NCBI GenBank assembly: GCA_903879995.1
Contig: CAIRNW010000229.1
Coordinates: 1-17,929 of the forward strand
DNA: 17,929 nt
Direction of reading: 5' to 3'
Source: an uncultured Bacteroidota bacterium
Lineage (GTDB): Bacteria > Bacteroidota > Bacteroidia > Chitinophagales > Chitinophagaceae
The notes under the pieces were generated by a model that did no database searches, was not told the DNA's origin, and saw only the letters and a list, made by a program, of their open reading frames with translations. Each line of letters opens with the position of its first letter. Positions within the stretch are counted from its first letter, which is position 1. A program made the position numbers and the translations under genes. Of this stretch, positions 1 to 7,958 are shown in pieces.

Positions 1-236
1 AGCTTCTAGGTGTTGCACTTCAAATTTGAATTGGCGTTTTCAGCAGGCAATTTTGGGTTGGGTAAGTGGTTAGAGACATAACTAATGTGTTTAATTACTC
101 TCCGGGATTGCTACTTTACTACTCAAGTTTAATGACGTAACAGAATGTTTTTTTCTACTGAGAAAATCTCAATTGTATAAGCCATTATAAAAGAAAAGTA
201 AGGTTTTCACTTACGGAAGCAAGAGAACTTGATTGA
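1..236. other. AT-rich intergenic DNA with no recognisable gene
   Basis: I see no coding sequence here. All frames are broken by stops, and no peptide I could read resembles a known family. A perfect 12-base palindrome (TTCAAATTTGAA, 19-30) is the only structured element noticed. Because an IS4 transposase remnant follows directly, this stretch may be further decayed insertion-sequence DNA, but that is inference. Confidence 0.4.
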
Positions 237-353
237 TTAACGAAAAAATGTCCAATCGTAGTGTTAGCAGACAGAGAATTTCATAGTGCAAACCTGGCCA
301 AGTGGCTAGATGAGCAAGGATTGTACTTTGCTTTACGTCAGAAAAGTGATTAA
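237..353 (+). pseudogene. IS4-family transposase fragment (DDE domain remnant)
   Basis: A 38-codon open stretch lies between in-frame stops at 234-236 and 351-353. It encodes a peptide reading CPIVVLADREFHS followed by ANLAKWLDEQGLYFALRQK. This matches the central part of IS4-family (Tnp_1, DDE) transposases: the DREF segment carries a catalytic aspartate, and the following residues are a typical continuation. There is no start, no upstream domain and no C-terminal third, so it cannot be functional. The piece lies immediately upstream of the biosynthetic block and marks past insertion-sequence activity at its left edge. The family call rests on motif recognition only. No terminal inverted repeats or target duplication could be identified. 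Confidence 0.75.
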
Positions 354-490
354 AGTGATTCTAGCTTTGCTCTTTGCTGACAACTATGGGCTAATTTAGC
401 TAAGGGGTTGTTTTTTTTGCGATATAAAACTTTATAAACGCCTCTTTTTCCAGTATTTTTTTCAATTTTGTTACCCCTTAAGGTTTTTCC

Positions 491-1426
491 ATGAAACTCG
501 CTATAATCGGTGCCGGAAATATGGCACATGAACATGCCCGTGCTTTTCGTGATATTGAAACTGTTTCCCTTGTAGGCATTTTTAGTCGTACCCGATCACG
601 GGCAGAAACGCTTGCAACAAAGCACAAAATTCAATACGTGTGCAACTCAGTGGAAGAACTGTGGGAACTTACAAATGCTGACTTAGTTGTGATTTCAGTA
701 GGTGAACTTTTCACAAATGAGATTTGCAGAATAGCTTTTGCCTTTCCTTGGTACTGCTTGATTGAAAAGCCCGCTGGTTATAACCTTTATGACGCAGAAT
801 CAATTTTAAAACATGCAGAAAAAACTAACGCTAAAGCCTATGTTGCCCTAAATCGCAGGCACTACTCCAGTACGCGCATCGTGATGCAAGAGCTAAGCCA
901 ACTCACAGAACCGCGAATCGTACACGTCCTAGATCAAGAGGATCCTCAAGCTGCCCTGGATAATGGTGAACATCCATCTGTCACTGCCAACTGGATGTAT
1001 GCCAACTCTATTCATGTGATTGACTATCTGCGCTTGTTTTGTCGGGGTAAGGTCATAAGTGTAAACCACATAATTCCATGGAACGCGGAAAACCCTTTCC
1101 TTGTGTTGACAAAACTTGATTACTCGTCGGGAGATATTGGTATCTACCAAGGAATTTGGAATGCACCAGGACCATGGGCAGTTGCCATTACAACTCCCAC
1201 GAAAAGATTTGAAATGCGTCCCCTCGAGCATGCTACAATTCAAACGTATGGATCGCGTAAAAATGAACCTTTACCCTTGGGTGATTGGGATACGCAGTTC
1301 AAGCCAGGACTCCGTCAGCAGTCCCAGGAGTCCTTCCGTGCTGTAAAGGGGGAAGTCCATGGTCTACCTACTCTGCAAGAAGGATTTGAAACCATGAAAC
1401 TCATTCATCAAATTTATCAGGTGTAA
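491..1426 (+). CDS. Gfo/Idh/MocA-family oxidoreductase (first of a pair)
   Basis: This 311-residue protein has an N-terminal Rossmann fold for NAD(P), with the glycine motif GAGNMA at residues 7-12. The family's conserved EKP motif is at 92-94 (EKPAG). His175 in an H-x-x-D motif (HVID) is consistent with the substrate-side catalytic histidine of this fold. Members oxidise or reduce sugars, cyclitols and nucleotide-sugar intermediates in the cytoplasm; the substrate here cannot be read from sequence. The ATG is preceded by a weak purine stretch (TAAGG). The stop is 8 bases before the next gene, a homologue of the same superfamily, so the two are almost certainly co-transcribed. By context it is likely to act on a nonulosonate or its precursor, but neither this gene nor its partner belongs to the standard legionaminic pathway. 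Confidence 0.85.
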   Translation: MKLAIIGAGNMAHEHARAFRDIETVSLVGIFSRTRSRAETLATKHKIQYVCNSVEELWELTNADLVVISVGELFTNEICRIAFAFPWYCLIEKPAGYNLYDAESILKHAEKTNAKAYVALNRRHYSSTRIVMQELSQLTEPRIVHVLDQEDPQAALDNGEHPSVTANWMYANSIHVIDYLRLFCRGKVISVNHIIPWNAENPFLVLTKLDYSSGDIGIYQGIWNAPGPWAVAITTPTKRFEMRPLEHATIQTYGSRKNEPLPLGDWDTQFKPGLRQQSQESFRAVKGEVHGLPTLQEGFETMKLIHQIYQV

Positions 1427-1434
1427 CACCATCA

Positions 1435-2409
1435 GTGGAAAAACTAACAATCATCATTGCTGGAAGCGGCCGAATCGGTTCCCGGTATCTTCAAGGTTTA
1501 GCCAAGGTCACGGTTCCGCTTGAAATTTGGGCTTGTGATATCTCTTGGGATTCATTACACACAGCTAAACAGCGTTGGCTTGCAGTAGAACACTCTGAAG
1601 CTCATTCCGTTAATTTTACGACCGACTTTCAGATCCTGCCTAAAGTAGTTGATCTTGCGATCATATCTGCTACAGCAGATAGCCGTCCTAGGTTAATTCA
1701 ACAACTAGCTAAGATGGCGAGCATCCGGTATTGGATATTAGAGAAAGTTCTAGCCCAGTCTGTTGAAGAATTACAAGTAATTGCCCATTCTATTCCGCCT
1801 AACACGGGGGTTTGGGTGAATACCCCGATGCAAATGTTTCCACTATATGAACAATTAAAATCAAAAGTTGGAGCTGGACCTGTTCGAGCCCAGTTCCTGG
1901 ATATAAGTGGAATAGCATGCAATACGGTGCATTACATTGACTATGTAGCCCGATGGAATAACTCTCAGGTTGTCGCGGTAAACACGGAAAAATTGACTCA
2001 ATGGGTTCCCTATTATAATCGTCCTCGTTTTTTTGATGTTGCAGGTTTGATAGATATTCATTTCAGCGATGGTTCATGGCTTACTGTAAGTGGTATTGCC
2101 CATGACGAGTCTGTTGATCCTAAGTTTTCCATCTCAGCTATTCGTTCCGATCACGAAATGCCCATTTGGCATATTAATGAGCGTGGGGGCATTGCAAGCT
2201 CGACAGAGGGCGAACAGATTTTTGCTCCAGGGTTTATTCTTCAGTCAGATCTCACTGCTCATGTGGTAAATTGTATTTTTAACGGTCAAGAACCCCAATT
2301 GCCTAGTCTTGCGCAATCCGTAGCTCAGCATGAGTTATTTTTACAAGCGCTGATCAACCACTGGAATAAGACAATGTCAACTCAGGTAGAGCGATTGCCC
2401 ATCACATAG
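1435..2409 (+). CDS. Gfo/Idh/MocA-like oxidoreductase (second of a pair)
   Basis: This 324-residue protein starts at GTG 1435, 8 bases after the preceding stop; AGGTG at the end of the upstream gene could serve as ribosome binding site. The N-terminus carries a dinucleotide-binding signature, AGSGRIGSRYLQG, at about residues 9-21. Glu103-Lys104 sits where the family EKP motif is expected, but the proline is replaced by valine (LEKVLAQ). An H-x-x-D element (HYID, His166) lies in the C-terminal domain. It is diverged from its neighbour, so the pair is not a recent duplication. It may be a catalytic partner acting on the same substrate or a diverged enzyme with altered cofactor geometry. A 112-base gap with no obvious gene separates it from legB. 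Superfamily membership is fairly firm; function is unknown. Confidence 0.75.
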   Translation: MEKLTIIIAGSGRIGSRYLQGLAKVTVPLEIWACDISWDSLHTAKQRWLAVEHSEAHSVNFTTDFQILPKVVDLAIISATADSRPRLIQQLAKMASIRYWILEKVLAQSVEELQVIAHSIPPNTGVWVNTPMQMFPLYEQLKSKVGAGPVRAQFLDISGIACNTVHYIDYVARWNNSQVVAVNTEKLTQWVPYYNRPRFFDVAGLIDIHFSDGSWLTVSGIAHDESVDPKFSISAIRSDHEMPIWHINERGGIASSTEGEQIFAPGFILQSDLTAHVVNCIFNGQEPQLPSLAQSVAQHELFLQALINHWNKTMSTQVERLPIT

Positions 2410-2521
2410 TACATGAGTTTTGTTCTTTAACCCGATACCTGGACTTACTTATCCAGTTTGATTTATATGTTTAGGATTTAGAAGATTGCCAGAGGTATTG
2501 GACAAAACACTTTACTGACTC

Positions 2522-3520
2522 ATGAAAAAAATATTGGTTACAGGTGCAGATGGCTTTATTGGATCCCATCTTACAGAATCCTTGGTTAGGGAAGGTTATC
2601 AAGTTCGCGCCTTTGTTCTTTACAACTCTTTTAACTCCTGGGGTTGGCTAGATCATTCTCCAAGGGAAGTCATTGATAATTTAGAGGTCTTCTCCGGTGA
2701 TATTCGTGATCCGTACGGTGTTAAGTCCGCTATGAGTGGGTGTGATGTTGTTCTCCACCTGGCAGCTTTAATTGCTATTCCTTACTCTTACCATTCTCCA
2801 GCAACTTATGTAGAGACAAATATTACAGGGACTCTAAATGTTTTGCAGGCAGCCAGAGAAGTTGGAGTAGAAAAGGTAGTTCATACCTCAACTAGTGAGG
2901 TCTATGGAACAGCAAGGTTTGTGCCAATTACAGAAGAACATCCCCTCCAAGGACAATCTCCTTATTCTGCCACTAAAATTGGTGCTGACCAAATGGCTAT
3001 GTCTTTTTACTACTCTTTTGGTACACCTGTTGCTATTATTCGTCCTTTCAATACTTATGGACCTAGGCAGTCGGCTAGAGCAGTAATTCCTACAGTTATC
3101 ACCCAAATTGCCAGCGGAAAGCGTCAGATAAAATTAGGATCTCTCCATCCAACCAGGGATTTTAATTATGTTAAGGACACAGTACGAGGATTTATTGCCA
3201 TCGCAAAATCCCAACGTTCTCTGGGCGAGGTAATTAATATCGGCAGTAACTATGAAATTTCTATTGGCGACACGGTAAACTTAATTGCTGAGTCTATGGG
3301 TGTGCAGGTAGATGTCATAACTGATGATGTTCGCTTACGTCCTGACAAAAGTGAAGTTAACAGGTTATGGGCAGATAACAGTAAAGCTAAGCTTCTTGTA
3401 GACTGGGAACCACTATATGGTGGAAAAGAGGGGTTTAAAATAGGACTGACGGAAACGGCTCAATGGTTTACGGATCCGGCTAACTTACAAATGTATAAGA
3501 GCGATCAATATAATATTTAA
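2522..3520 (+). CDS. legB: Nucleotide-sugar 4,6-dehydratase, LegB-type
   Basis: This is an extended short-chain dehydrogenase/reductase of 332 residues. The NAD-binding motif TGADGFIGSH spans residues 7-16. The active-site segment TSTSEVYG is at 122-129, and the catalytic Tyr-x-x-x-Lys pair is Tyr148/Lys152 (PYSATKIGAD). RPFNTYGPRQ and a C-terminal substrate-binding half follow, as in bacterial nonulosonate dehydratases. LegB removes water from nucleotide-activated GlcNAc to give the 4-keto-6-deoxy sugar, the first dedicated step to legionaminic acid. In Campylobacter jejuni the enzyme uses a GDP-linked substrate; the PtmE-like gene downstream makes GDP the likelier carrier here too, by inference. 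The next gene encodes the aminotransferase expected for the following step. The alternative reading is a generic NAD-dependent epimerase, which the gene order argues against. Confidence 0.9.
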   Translation: MKKILVTGADGFIGSHLTESLVREGYQVRAFVLYNSFNSWGWLDHSPREVIDNLEVFSGDIRDPYGVKSAMSGCDVVLHLAALIAIPYSYHSPATYVETNITGTLNVLQAAREVGVEKVVHTSTSEVYGTARFVPITEEHPLQGQSPYSATKIGADQMAMSFYYSFGTPVAIIRPFNTYGPRQSARAVIPTVITQIASGKRQIKLGSLHPTRDFNYVKDTVRGFIAIAKSQRSLGEVINIGSNYEISIGDTVNLIAESMGVQVDVITDDVRLRPDKSEVNRLWADNSKAKLLVDWEPLYGGKEGFKIGLTETAQWFTDPANLQMYKSDQYNI

Positions 3521-3579
3521 TAACATAACTTTTGAGAGACAACAAGGATTAAGATTTATGTCTTAGAGGTATTTCACTA

Positions 3580-4767
3580 GTGATTAGCTTAGAGCAAAAC
3601 ATTCTTAGAGGAATAAAGCAGGTTCTTGGTAATAGTAAAGAGTTCACTGCACTTCATGAGCCAGAGTTTACAGGTAATGAATGGAATATAGTCAAAGATT
3701 GCTTAGACTCTACCTTCGTTTCTTCTGTAGGGAAATACGTCGACCGGTTCGAGCTAGTGTTAGCTGAATATACAGGGGCAAGATATGCGGTAGCTGTAGT
3801 TAATGGTACTGCTGCTTTACATATTGCTCTGTTATTGGCAGGAGTGAGGACGGGTGATGAGGTATTGATTCCAGCCTTATCCTTTGTAGCCACTGCTAAT
3901 GCGGTAGCTTATTGCGGAGCAGTTCCCCATTTTGTTGACAGTGACTGGTCAACCTTAGGAATAAATGTCCCTTCTCTTGGGGAGCATCTACAGCAGTCCT
4001 CACAAGTAGAGGATGGGAATCTAATTAACCGGTTCACAGGAAGAAGGATTGCAGCCATTGTTCCCATGCATACCTATGGGCACCCTGTAGATATGTCATC
4101 ACTTCTCGATTTGGCTAATACTTATAATTTACCCTTGGTAGAGGATGCAGCAGAATCTTTAGGCAGTACTTATAAAGGGCAACATACTGGCACTCTGGGG
4201 CTATTAGGAACCTTGAGTTTTAATGGAAATAAGGTGATTACCACTGGGGGAGGGGGTGCGATTTTAACTAATGATGACAAATTAGCCCGACAGGCTAAAC
4301 ATTTGACAACTACGGCTAAAAGACCTCACCGGTGGGAGTTTTTTCATGATGAGGTAGCTTGGAATTATCGGTTACCAAATTTAAATGCTGCTCTGGGTTG
4401 TGCGCAGATGGAGAGTTTGCCTGAATTTTTGCGTCTTAAGCGCCAGTTAGCACACAGATATCGAGAGGTATTTGAAGGTATTAATGGTGTTGAGTTTGTT
4501 GATGAACCTATTAATAGTCAAAGTAATTATTGGTTGAACACCTTAAGGTTGAATGAGCCAAGCTCACAATTACGGGATTTAGTTTTGGCAGTGGCTAATA
4601 GTGCCGGTTACCAATGTCGTCCTACTTGGACTTTGTTAAACAAGTTGCCTATGTATGCTGACTGTCCTCGATCTCAATTAACTGTGGCTGAGCGGTTAGA
4701 AGCAAGTTTGATTAATGTCCCGAGTAGTGCCGCACTTGCACGTAATTGTTATAAATCCGATGCGTAA
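3580..4767 (+). CDS. legC: DegT/DnrJ/EryC1-type sugar aminotransferase, LegC-type
   Basis: This 395-residue fold-type I PLP enzyme transfers an amino group from an amino acid, usually glutamate, to the 4-keto group made by LegB. Visible marks are Asp189 in the VEDAAES segment, which contacts the PLP ring nitrogen, and the Schiff-base Lys218 in SFNGNKVITTGGGG. The N-terminal EPEFTGNEW... segment and the early FVSSVGKYVDRFE are typical of the LegC branch. I take the GTG at 3580 as the start: AGAGG lies about 10 bases upstream and there is no ATG in the first 160 codons. Its end overlaps the start of legG by 8 bases, suggesting translational coupling. It is cytoplasmic and immediately follows legB. 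Confidence 0.9.
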   Translation: MISLEQNILRGIKQVLGNSKEFTALHEPEFTGNEWNIVKDCLDSTFVSSVGKYVDRFELVLAEYTGARYAVAVVNGTAALHIALLLAGVRTGDEVLIPALSFVATANAVAYCGAVPHFVDSDWSTLGINVPSLGEHLQQSSQVEDGNLINRFTGRRIAAIVPMHTYGHPVDMSSLLDLANTYNLPLVEDAAESLGSTYKGQHTGTLGLLGTLSFNGNKVITTGGGGAILTNDDKLARQAKHLTTTAKRPHRWEFFHDEVAWNYRLPNLNAALGCAQMESLPEFLRLKRQLAHRYREVFEGINGVEFVDEPINSQSNYWLNTLRLNEPSSQLRDLVLAVANSAGYQCRPTWTLLNKLPMYADCPRSQLTVAERLEASLINVPSSAALARNCYKSDA

Positions 4768-5920
4768 GATTTGTGTTGTCACGGGAACCAGAGCCGAGTA
4801 TGGTCTACTCTACTGGTTGATGAAGGAAATTGCTGATGACCCCGGCTTGCAATTACAAATTATTGCTACTGGAATGCACCTCTCCCCTGAATTTGGTCTG
4901 ACTTACCAGCAAATTGAATCGGATGGTTTTACTATTAGTGCCAGGGTAGAGATGCTATTGTCATCCGATACACCTGTTGGTATAACCAAGTCCATTGGTT
5001 TAGGTGTAATCGGTTTTGCTGATGCGCTAGAAAGTTTAAAGCCCGATATCCTAGTGGTTTTGGGCGATCGCTTTGAAGTTTTAGCAGCAGCCCAAGCAGC
5101 AGTGATAGCCCGTATTCCCATAGCCCACATACATGGTGGAGAAACAACAGAGGGAGCTTTTGATGAGCATGTTCGCCATGCTATCACCAAGTTTTCTCAA
5201 TGGCATTTTGTAGCTGCTGAACCTTATCGTCATCGCGTTATCCAGTTGGGAGAATCCCCGGAAAGGGTTTTTAACTTAGGCGCACCGGGACTGGATCATC
5301 TACGTCACTTGCACTGGTGCGATCGCCAGACGCTAGAAGAGTTTTTAGGAATAAAATTACTATCACCCATTTTTCTGGTTACCTATCATCCAGTCACTCT
5401 GGATAAACAGTCACCAGCTATTGCTATGGGAGAGCTATTGACTGCTCTCGATGCCTTCCCTCAGGCAACAGTGATTTTGACCTATCCCAACGCTGATACG
5501 GGGGGAAGAGTTTTAATTGAGCAGATTGATCAGTGGGTGGAAAATAACAAACATCGAGCTAGGGCGTTTGTTTCCCTGGGTCAACAACGCTATTTAAGTT
5601 TAATGCGTGAAGTAGACGTGATTTTGGGTAACTCTTCCAGTGGAATTACTGAAGCTCCTGCACTCAAAAAAGCAACTGTCAATATTGGCGATCGCCAAAA
5701 AGGTAGATTAAAAGCCCAGTCCGTGATTGATGTGTTAGAAGTGAATAGTAATATTATTACTGGTATTCGTCAAGCCCTGTCTTCTGAATTTCAATCTCTA
5801 CTATCATCAGTAGAATCGTGGTATGGATCGGGAAATGTAAGTCTTAAAATTAAAGAAACACTTAAAAGTGTGACACTACAAACCCGAAAGTCTTTCTTTG
5901 ACATTGGTCATGTTTTGTGA
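4760..5920 (+). CDS. legG: Hydrolysing NDP-sugar 2-epimerase, LegG/NeuC-type
   Basis: This enzyme of the UDP-GlcNAc 2-epimerase (hydrolysing) family removes the nucleotide and inverts C2, giving free 2,4-diacetamido-2,4,6-trideoxymannose. From ATG 4760 it is 386 residues and begins MRKICVVTGTRAEYG, the canonical NeuC N-terminus. An in-frame ATG at 4715 would add 15 residues deep inside legC and is rejected. Conserved elements are GDRFEV (102-107), IHGGE (124-128), the D-E-x-x-R-H segment (135-140) and, later, LGNSSSGITEAP near the nucleotide site. The gene overlaps legC by 8 bases. It carries three HIP1 octamers (5064, 5319, 5688), unlike most of the cluster. The NDP carrier (UDP or GDP) cannot be read directly. 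Confidence 0.9.
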   Translation: MRKICVVTGTRAEYGLLYWLMKEIADDPGLQLQIIATGMHLSPEFGLTYQQIESDGFTISARVEMLLSSDTPVGITKSIGLGVIGFADALESLKPDILVVLGDRFEVLAAAQAAVIARIPIAHIHGGETTEGAFDEHVRHAITKFSQWHFVAAEPYRHRVIQLGESPERVFNLGAPGLDHLRHLHWCDRQTLEEFLGIKLLSPIFLVTYHPVTLDKQSPAIAMGELLTALDAFPQATVILTYPNADTGGRVLIEQIDQWVENNKHRARAFVSLGQQRYLSLMREVDVILGNSSSGITEAPALKKATVNIGDRQKGRLKAQSVIDVLEVNSNIITGIRQALSSEFQSLLSSVESWYGSGNVSLKIKETLKSVTLQTRKSFFDIGHVL

Positions 5921-5967
5921 AAGCAATGGTGTGTTTTCGGAAAAATATCTTCCCGTTCGATAACTAA

Positions 5968-7059
5968 ATGAATACCCAAAAGAATCCTACATTTGTCATT
6001 GCTGAAGCGGGAGTTAATCACAACGGTGACATTAAACTAGCCCAAAAGCTAATTGATATTGCTGCTGATGCGGGAGCAGATGCAGTTAAATTCCAAACCT
6101 TCCAAGCGGAAAGGGTAGTTAGTCGTCATGCTCCTAAAGCCGAGTATCAAACTCAAACGACGGATCGCACAGAAAGTCAATTGGAAATGATCCGCAAACT
6201 GGAGTTGAGCAAAAACGACCATGCAGTGTTAATTAATTATGCCCGAAGACGAGGAATTTCCTTCCTTTCTACTCCCTTTGATATTCCCAGCCTGCATCTC
6301 CTCGCCCACGATCTTGGCTTAAAAACTATAAAAATTCCATCCGGTGAAATTACTAATGCCCCCTTTCTGTTGGCGATCGCTCGTAGTGCTCAAAACACTA
6401 TTCTATCTACTGGTATGAGTACTTTAGCAGAAGTAGAAGCAGCTTTGAGCGTGTTAGCTTTTGGTTTTACAACCGCACCGACAACAAAACCTAAATTAAG
6501 GGACTTTGAACAGGCTTTTGCTTCAGCAGCGGGACAAAACCAGTTGCAACAAAGAGTTACCCTCTTACACTGTACTACTGAATATCCTGCCCCATTTGGT
6601 GAAGTAAATTTACGGAGTATAGATACACTATCTGGGGCATTTAATTTACCAGTAGGTTATTCCGACCACACCCCAGGGATTCATATTTCCTTGGCTGCTG
6701 TGGCACGGGGGGCGAGAATCATTGAAAAACATTTTACAACTAGTCGCACTCTCCCTGGTCCTGACCATCAGGCATCGTTGGAACCCCAGGAATTAAATCA
6801 GCTAGTACAACAAATTCGCGAAATTGAGCAAGCATTAGGGGATGGGGTTAAACGACCTACAGCTTCAGAGTGGAAAAATAGAGAAGTTGCCCGTAAGAGT
6901 TTAGTTGCTTCTAGTGCTATCAAAGCGGGCGAAGTATTTTCAGAAGAAAACTTAACTTGTAAAAGACCGGGGACAGGGGTTTCTCCCTTTAGCTATTGGC
7001 AAACAATTGAGCAAATAGCGACCCGAAGTTACGATATAGATGAAACGCTTGATGCCTGA
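5968..7059 (+). CDS. legI: Nonulosonic acid synthase, LegI/NeuB-type
   Basis: This 363-residue synthase condenses the 6-deoxy-mannosamine product of LegG with phosphoenolpyruvate to form the nine-carbon sugar acid. The N-terminal TIM barrel begins IAEAGVNHNGD (11-21) and contains KFQTFQAE (41-48), IPSGEITN (123-130) and LHCTTEYPAPFGEVNL with a metal-binding histidine. GYSDHTPG and the EKHFT...GPDH segment provide further active-site residues. The C-terminal antifreeze-like (SAF) domain starts near residue 308 and contains RPGTGVSP, the form seen in NeuB/LegI enzymes. A 47-base gap separates it from legG, and the ATG has no strong Shine-Dalgarno sequence. One HIP1 octamer lies at 6373. Legionaminate is favoured over sialate because of the legB/legC neighbours. 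Confidence 0.9.
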   Translation: MNTQKNPTFVIAEAGVNHNGDIKLAQKLIDIAADAGADAVKFQTFQAERVVSRHAPKAEYQTQTTDRTESQLEMIRKLELSKNDHAVLINYARRRGISFLSTPFDIPSLHLLAHDLGLKTIKIPSGEITNAPFLLAIARSAQNTILSTGMSTLAEVEAALSVLAFGFTTAPTTKPKLRDFEQAFASAAGQNQLQQRVTLLHCTTEYPAPFGEVNLRSIDTLSGAFNLPVGYSDHTPGIHISLAAVARGARIIEKHFTTSRTLPGPDHQASLEPQELNQLVQQIREIEQALGDGVKRPTASEWKNREVARKSLVASSAIKAGEVFSEENLTCKRPGTGVSPFSYWQTIEQIATRSYDIDETLDA

Positions 7060-7119
7060 AATGGAAGCAGAGTAGTAGTTCCCATTCATTCAGGACAAGA
7101 TATAAAGGGAGGTAATCTT

Positions 7120-7182
7120 ATGGGCATGATTCAGGATATTGGCATTGATAAAGAAATGTGCTTTGAATTTTTAAAAAAATAA
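7120..7182 (+). CDS. Possible 20-residue peptide with a strong ribosome binding site
   Basis: Inside the 206-base gap between legI and the acyltransferase gene, an ATG at 7120 is preceded by GGGAGGT (7107-7113) with a 6-base spacer. This is the closest match to a consensus Shine-Dalgarno sequence in the cluster. The open frame encodes 20 residues (MGMIQDIGIDKEMCFEFLKK) and ends in TAA. I recognise no family. It could be a real small peptide, a leader that governs the downstream gene, or the surviving 5' end of a deleted gene. No second start, membrane segment or hairpin was evident. The call rests only on the strength of the ribosome binding site. Confidence 0.3.
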   Translation: MGMIQDIGIDKEMCFEFLKK

Positions 7183-7265
7183 TATCCAAAATCATATATT
7201 TCACTTACAAGCTAAGTCAGTCCGCGATAGGCAAAATAGTTACTACCCTAGCGAAGAAACTTTAG

Positions 7266-7910
7266 ATGTCTGAATCGGTCTACATTTTGGGTGCAGGTGG
7301 TCATGGAAAAGTTGTTTTAGATGCACTCCTTGCCAGTGGTGTTGAAGTTATGGGATTTTTAGATCCTCAACCCCAGACTAGAGCATTCCTAGGAGTTCGC
7401 GTTTTAGGGGGTGATGAATACTTAAACAATTTACCTACTACCGAAATTTGTTTAGTGAATGGCTTAGGGGCTAATCCCCACATATTCAGACGACAAAAGA
7501 TATTTGAAATTATGAAATCCCGGTTTTTTACTTTTAACCACGTACAACATCCGTCAGCTATCATAAGCAGTGCGGCGAAACTGGGCGAAGGTTGCCAAAT
7601 CATGGCAGGTGGGATTTTACAGCCGGGGGTTATTTTAGGGGAAAATGTGGTTATTAACACTGGATGTAAGGTTGATCATGACTGTTTAATTGGATCCCAT
7701 GCTTTTATTGGACCAGGAGTAACCCTTTGTGGTGATATCAGAATTTCTAACAGCGTTTTTATTGGTGCAGGTGCGGTGGTGCTTCCCGGTATTTCTATCG
7801 GTGAAAATACTATTGTTGGAGCCGGATCTATAGTAACGAAATCCATACCTGATGGTTGTATTGTAGTTGGTAATCCTGCAGTCAAGACTGGAGTTAACTC
7901 TAATAATTAA
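7266..7910 (+). CDS. NeuD/PglD/LegH-like sugar acyltransferase
   Basis: This 214-residue left-handed beta-helix acyltransferase has an N-terminal Rossmann-like sugar-binding domain. It starts with YILGAGGHGKVVLDA (6-20), the signature of the NeuD/PglD family. The hexapeptide-repeat helix runs from about residue 98 to 205. His138 in VDHDCLIG matches the catalytic histidine of PglD. It transfers an acyl group, usually acetyl from acetyl-CoA, to an amino or hydroxyl group of a sugar in the cytoplasm. Here the most economical role is N-acetylation of the 4-amino sugar made by LegC (the LegH step). O-acetylation of the finished nonulosonate (the NeuD role) is the alternative. The cluster contains a second acyltransferase at 11661, so the division of labour is uncertain. 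Confidence 0.85.
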   Translation: MSESVYILGAGGHGKVVLDALLASGVEVMGFLDPQPQTRAFLGVRVLGGDEYLNNLPTTEICLVNGLGANPHIFRRQKIFEIMKSRFFTFNHVQHPSAIISSAAKLGEGCQIMAGGILQPGVILGENVVINTGCKVDHDCLIGSHAFIGPGVTLCGDIRISNSVFIGAGAVVLPGISIGENTIVGAGSIVTKSIPDGCIVVGNPAVKTGVNSNN

Positions 7911-7958
7911 AGAAAATTACAAAAATGTCTTTTCAGATTAAACCTCAGTATTTTGAAG

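Noticed and set aside
19..30. Palindrome TTCAAATTTGAA as an insertion-sequence end or operator
   Set aside because: It is a single AT-rich palindrome with no partner copy and no associated intact gene.
391..418. Possible rho-independent terminator upstream of the first gene (GCTAA-T-TTAGC and a later T-run)
   Set aside because: The stem is only 5 bases with a one-base loop and is not adjacent to the T-run.
929..1243. Minus-strand open frames across the operon, here and at many other places
   Set aside because: They run antisense to genes with clear family motifs, lack recognisable domains and have no consistent ribosome binding sites.
4715..4759. A 15-residue N-terminal extension of LegG from an earlier ATG
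   Set aside because: It lies wholly inside legC. The conserved NeuC N-terminus starts exactly at ATG 4760, so the extension is chance.
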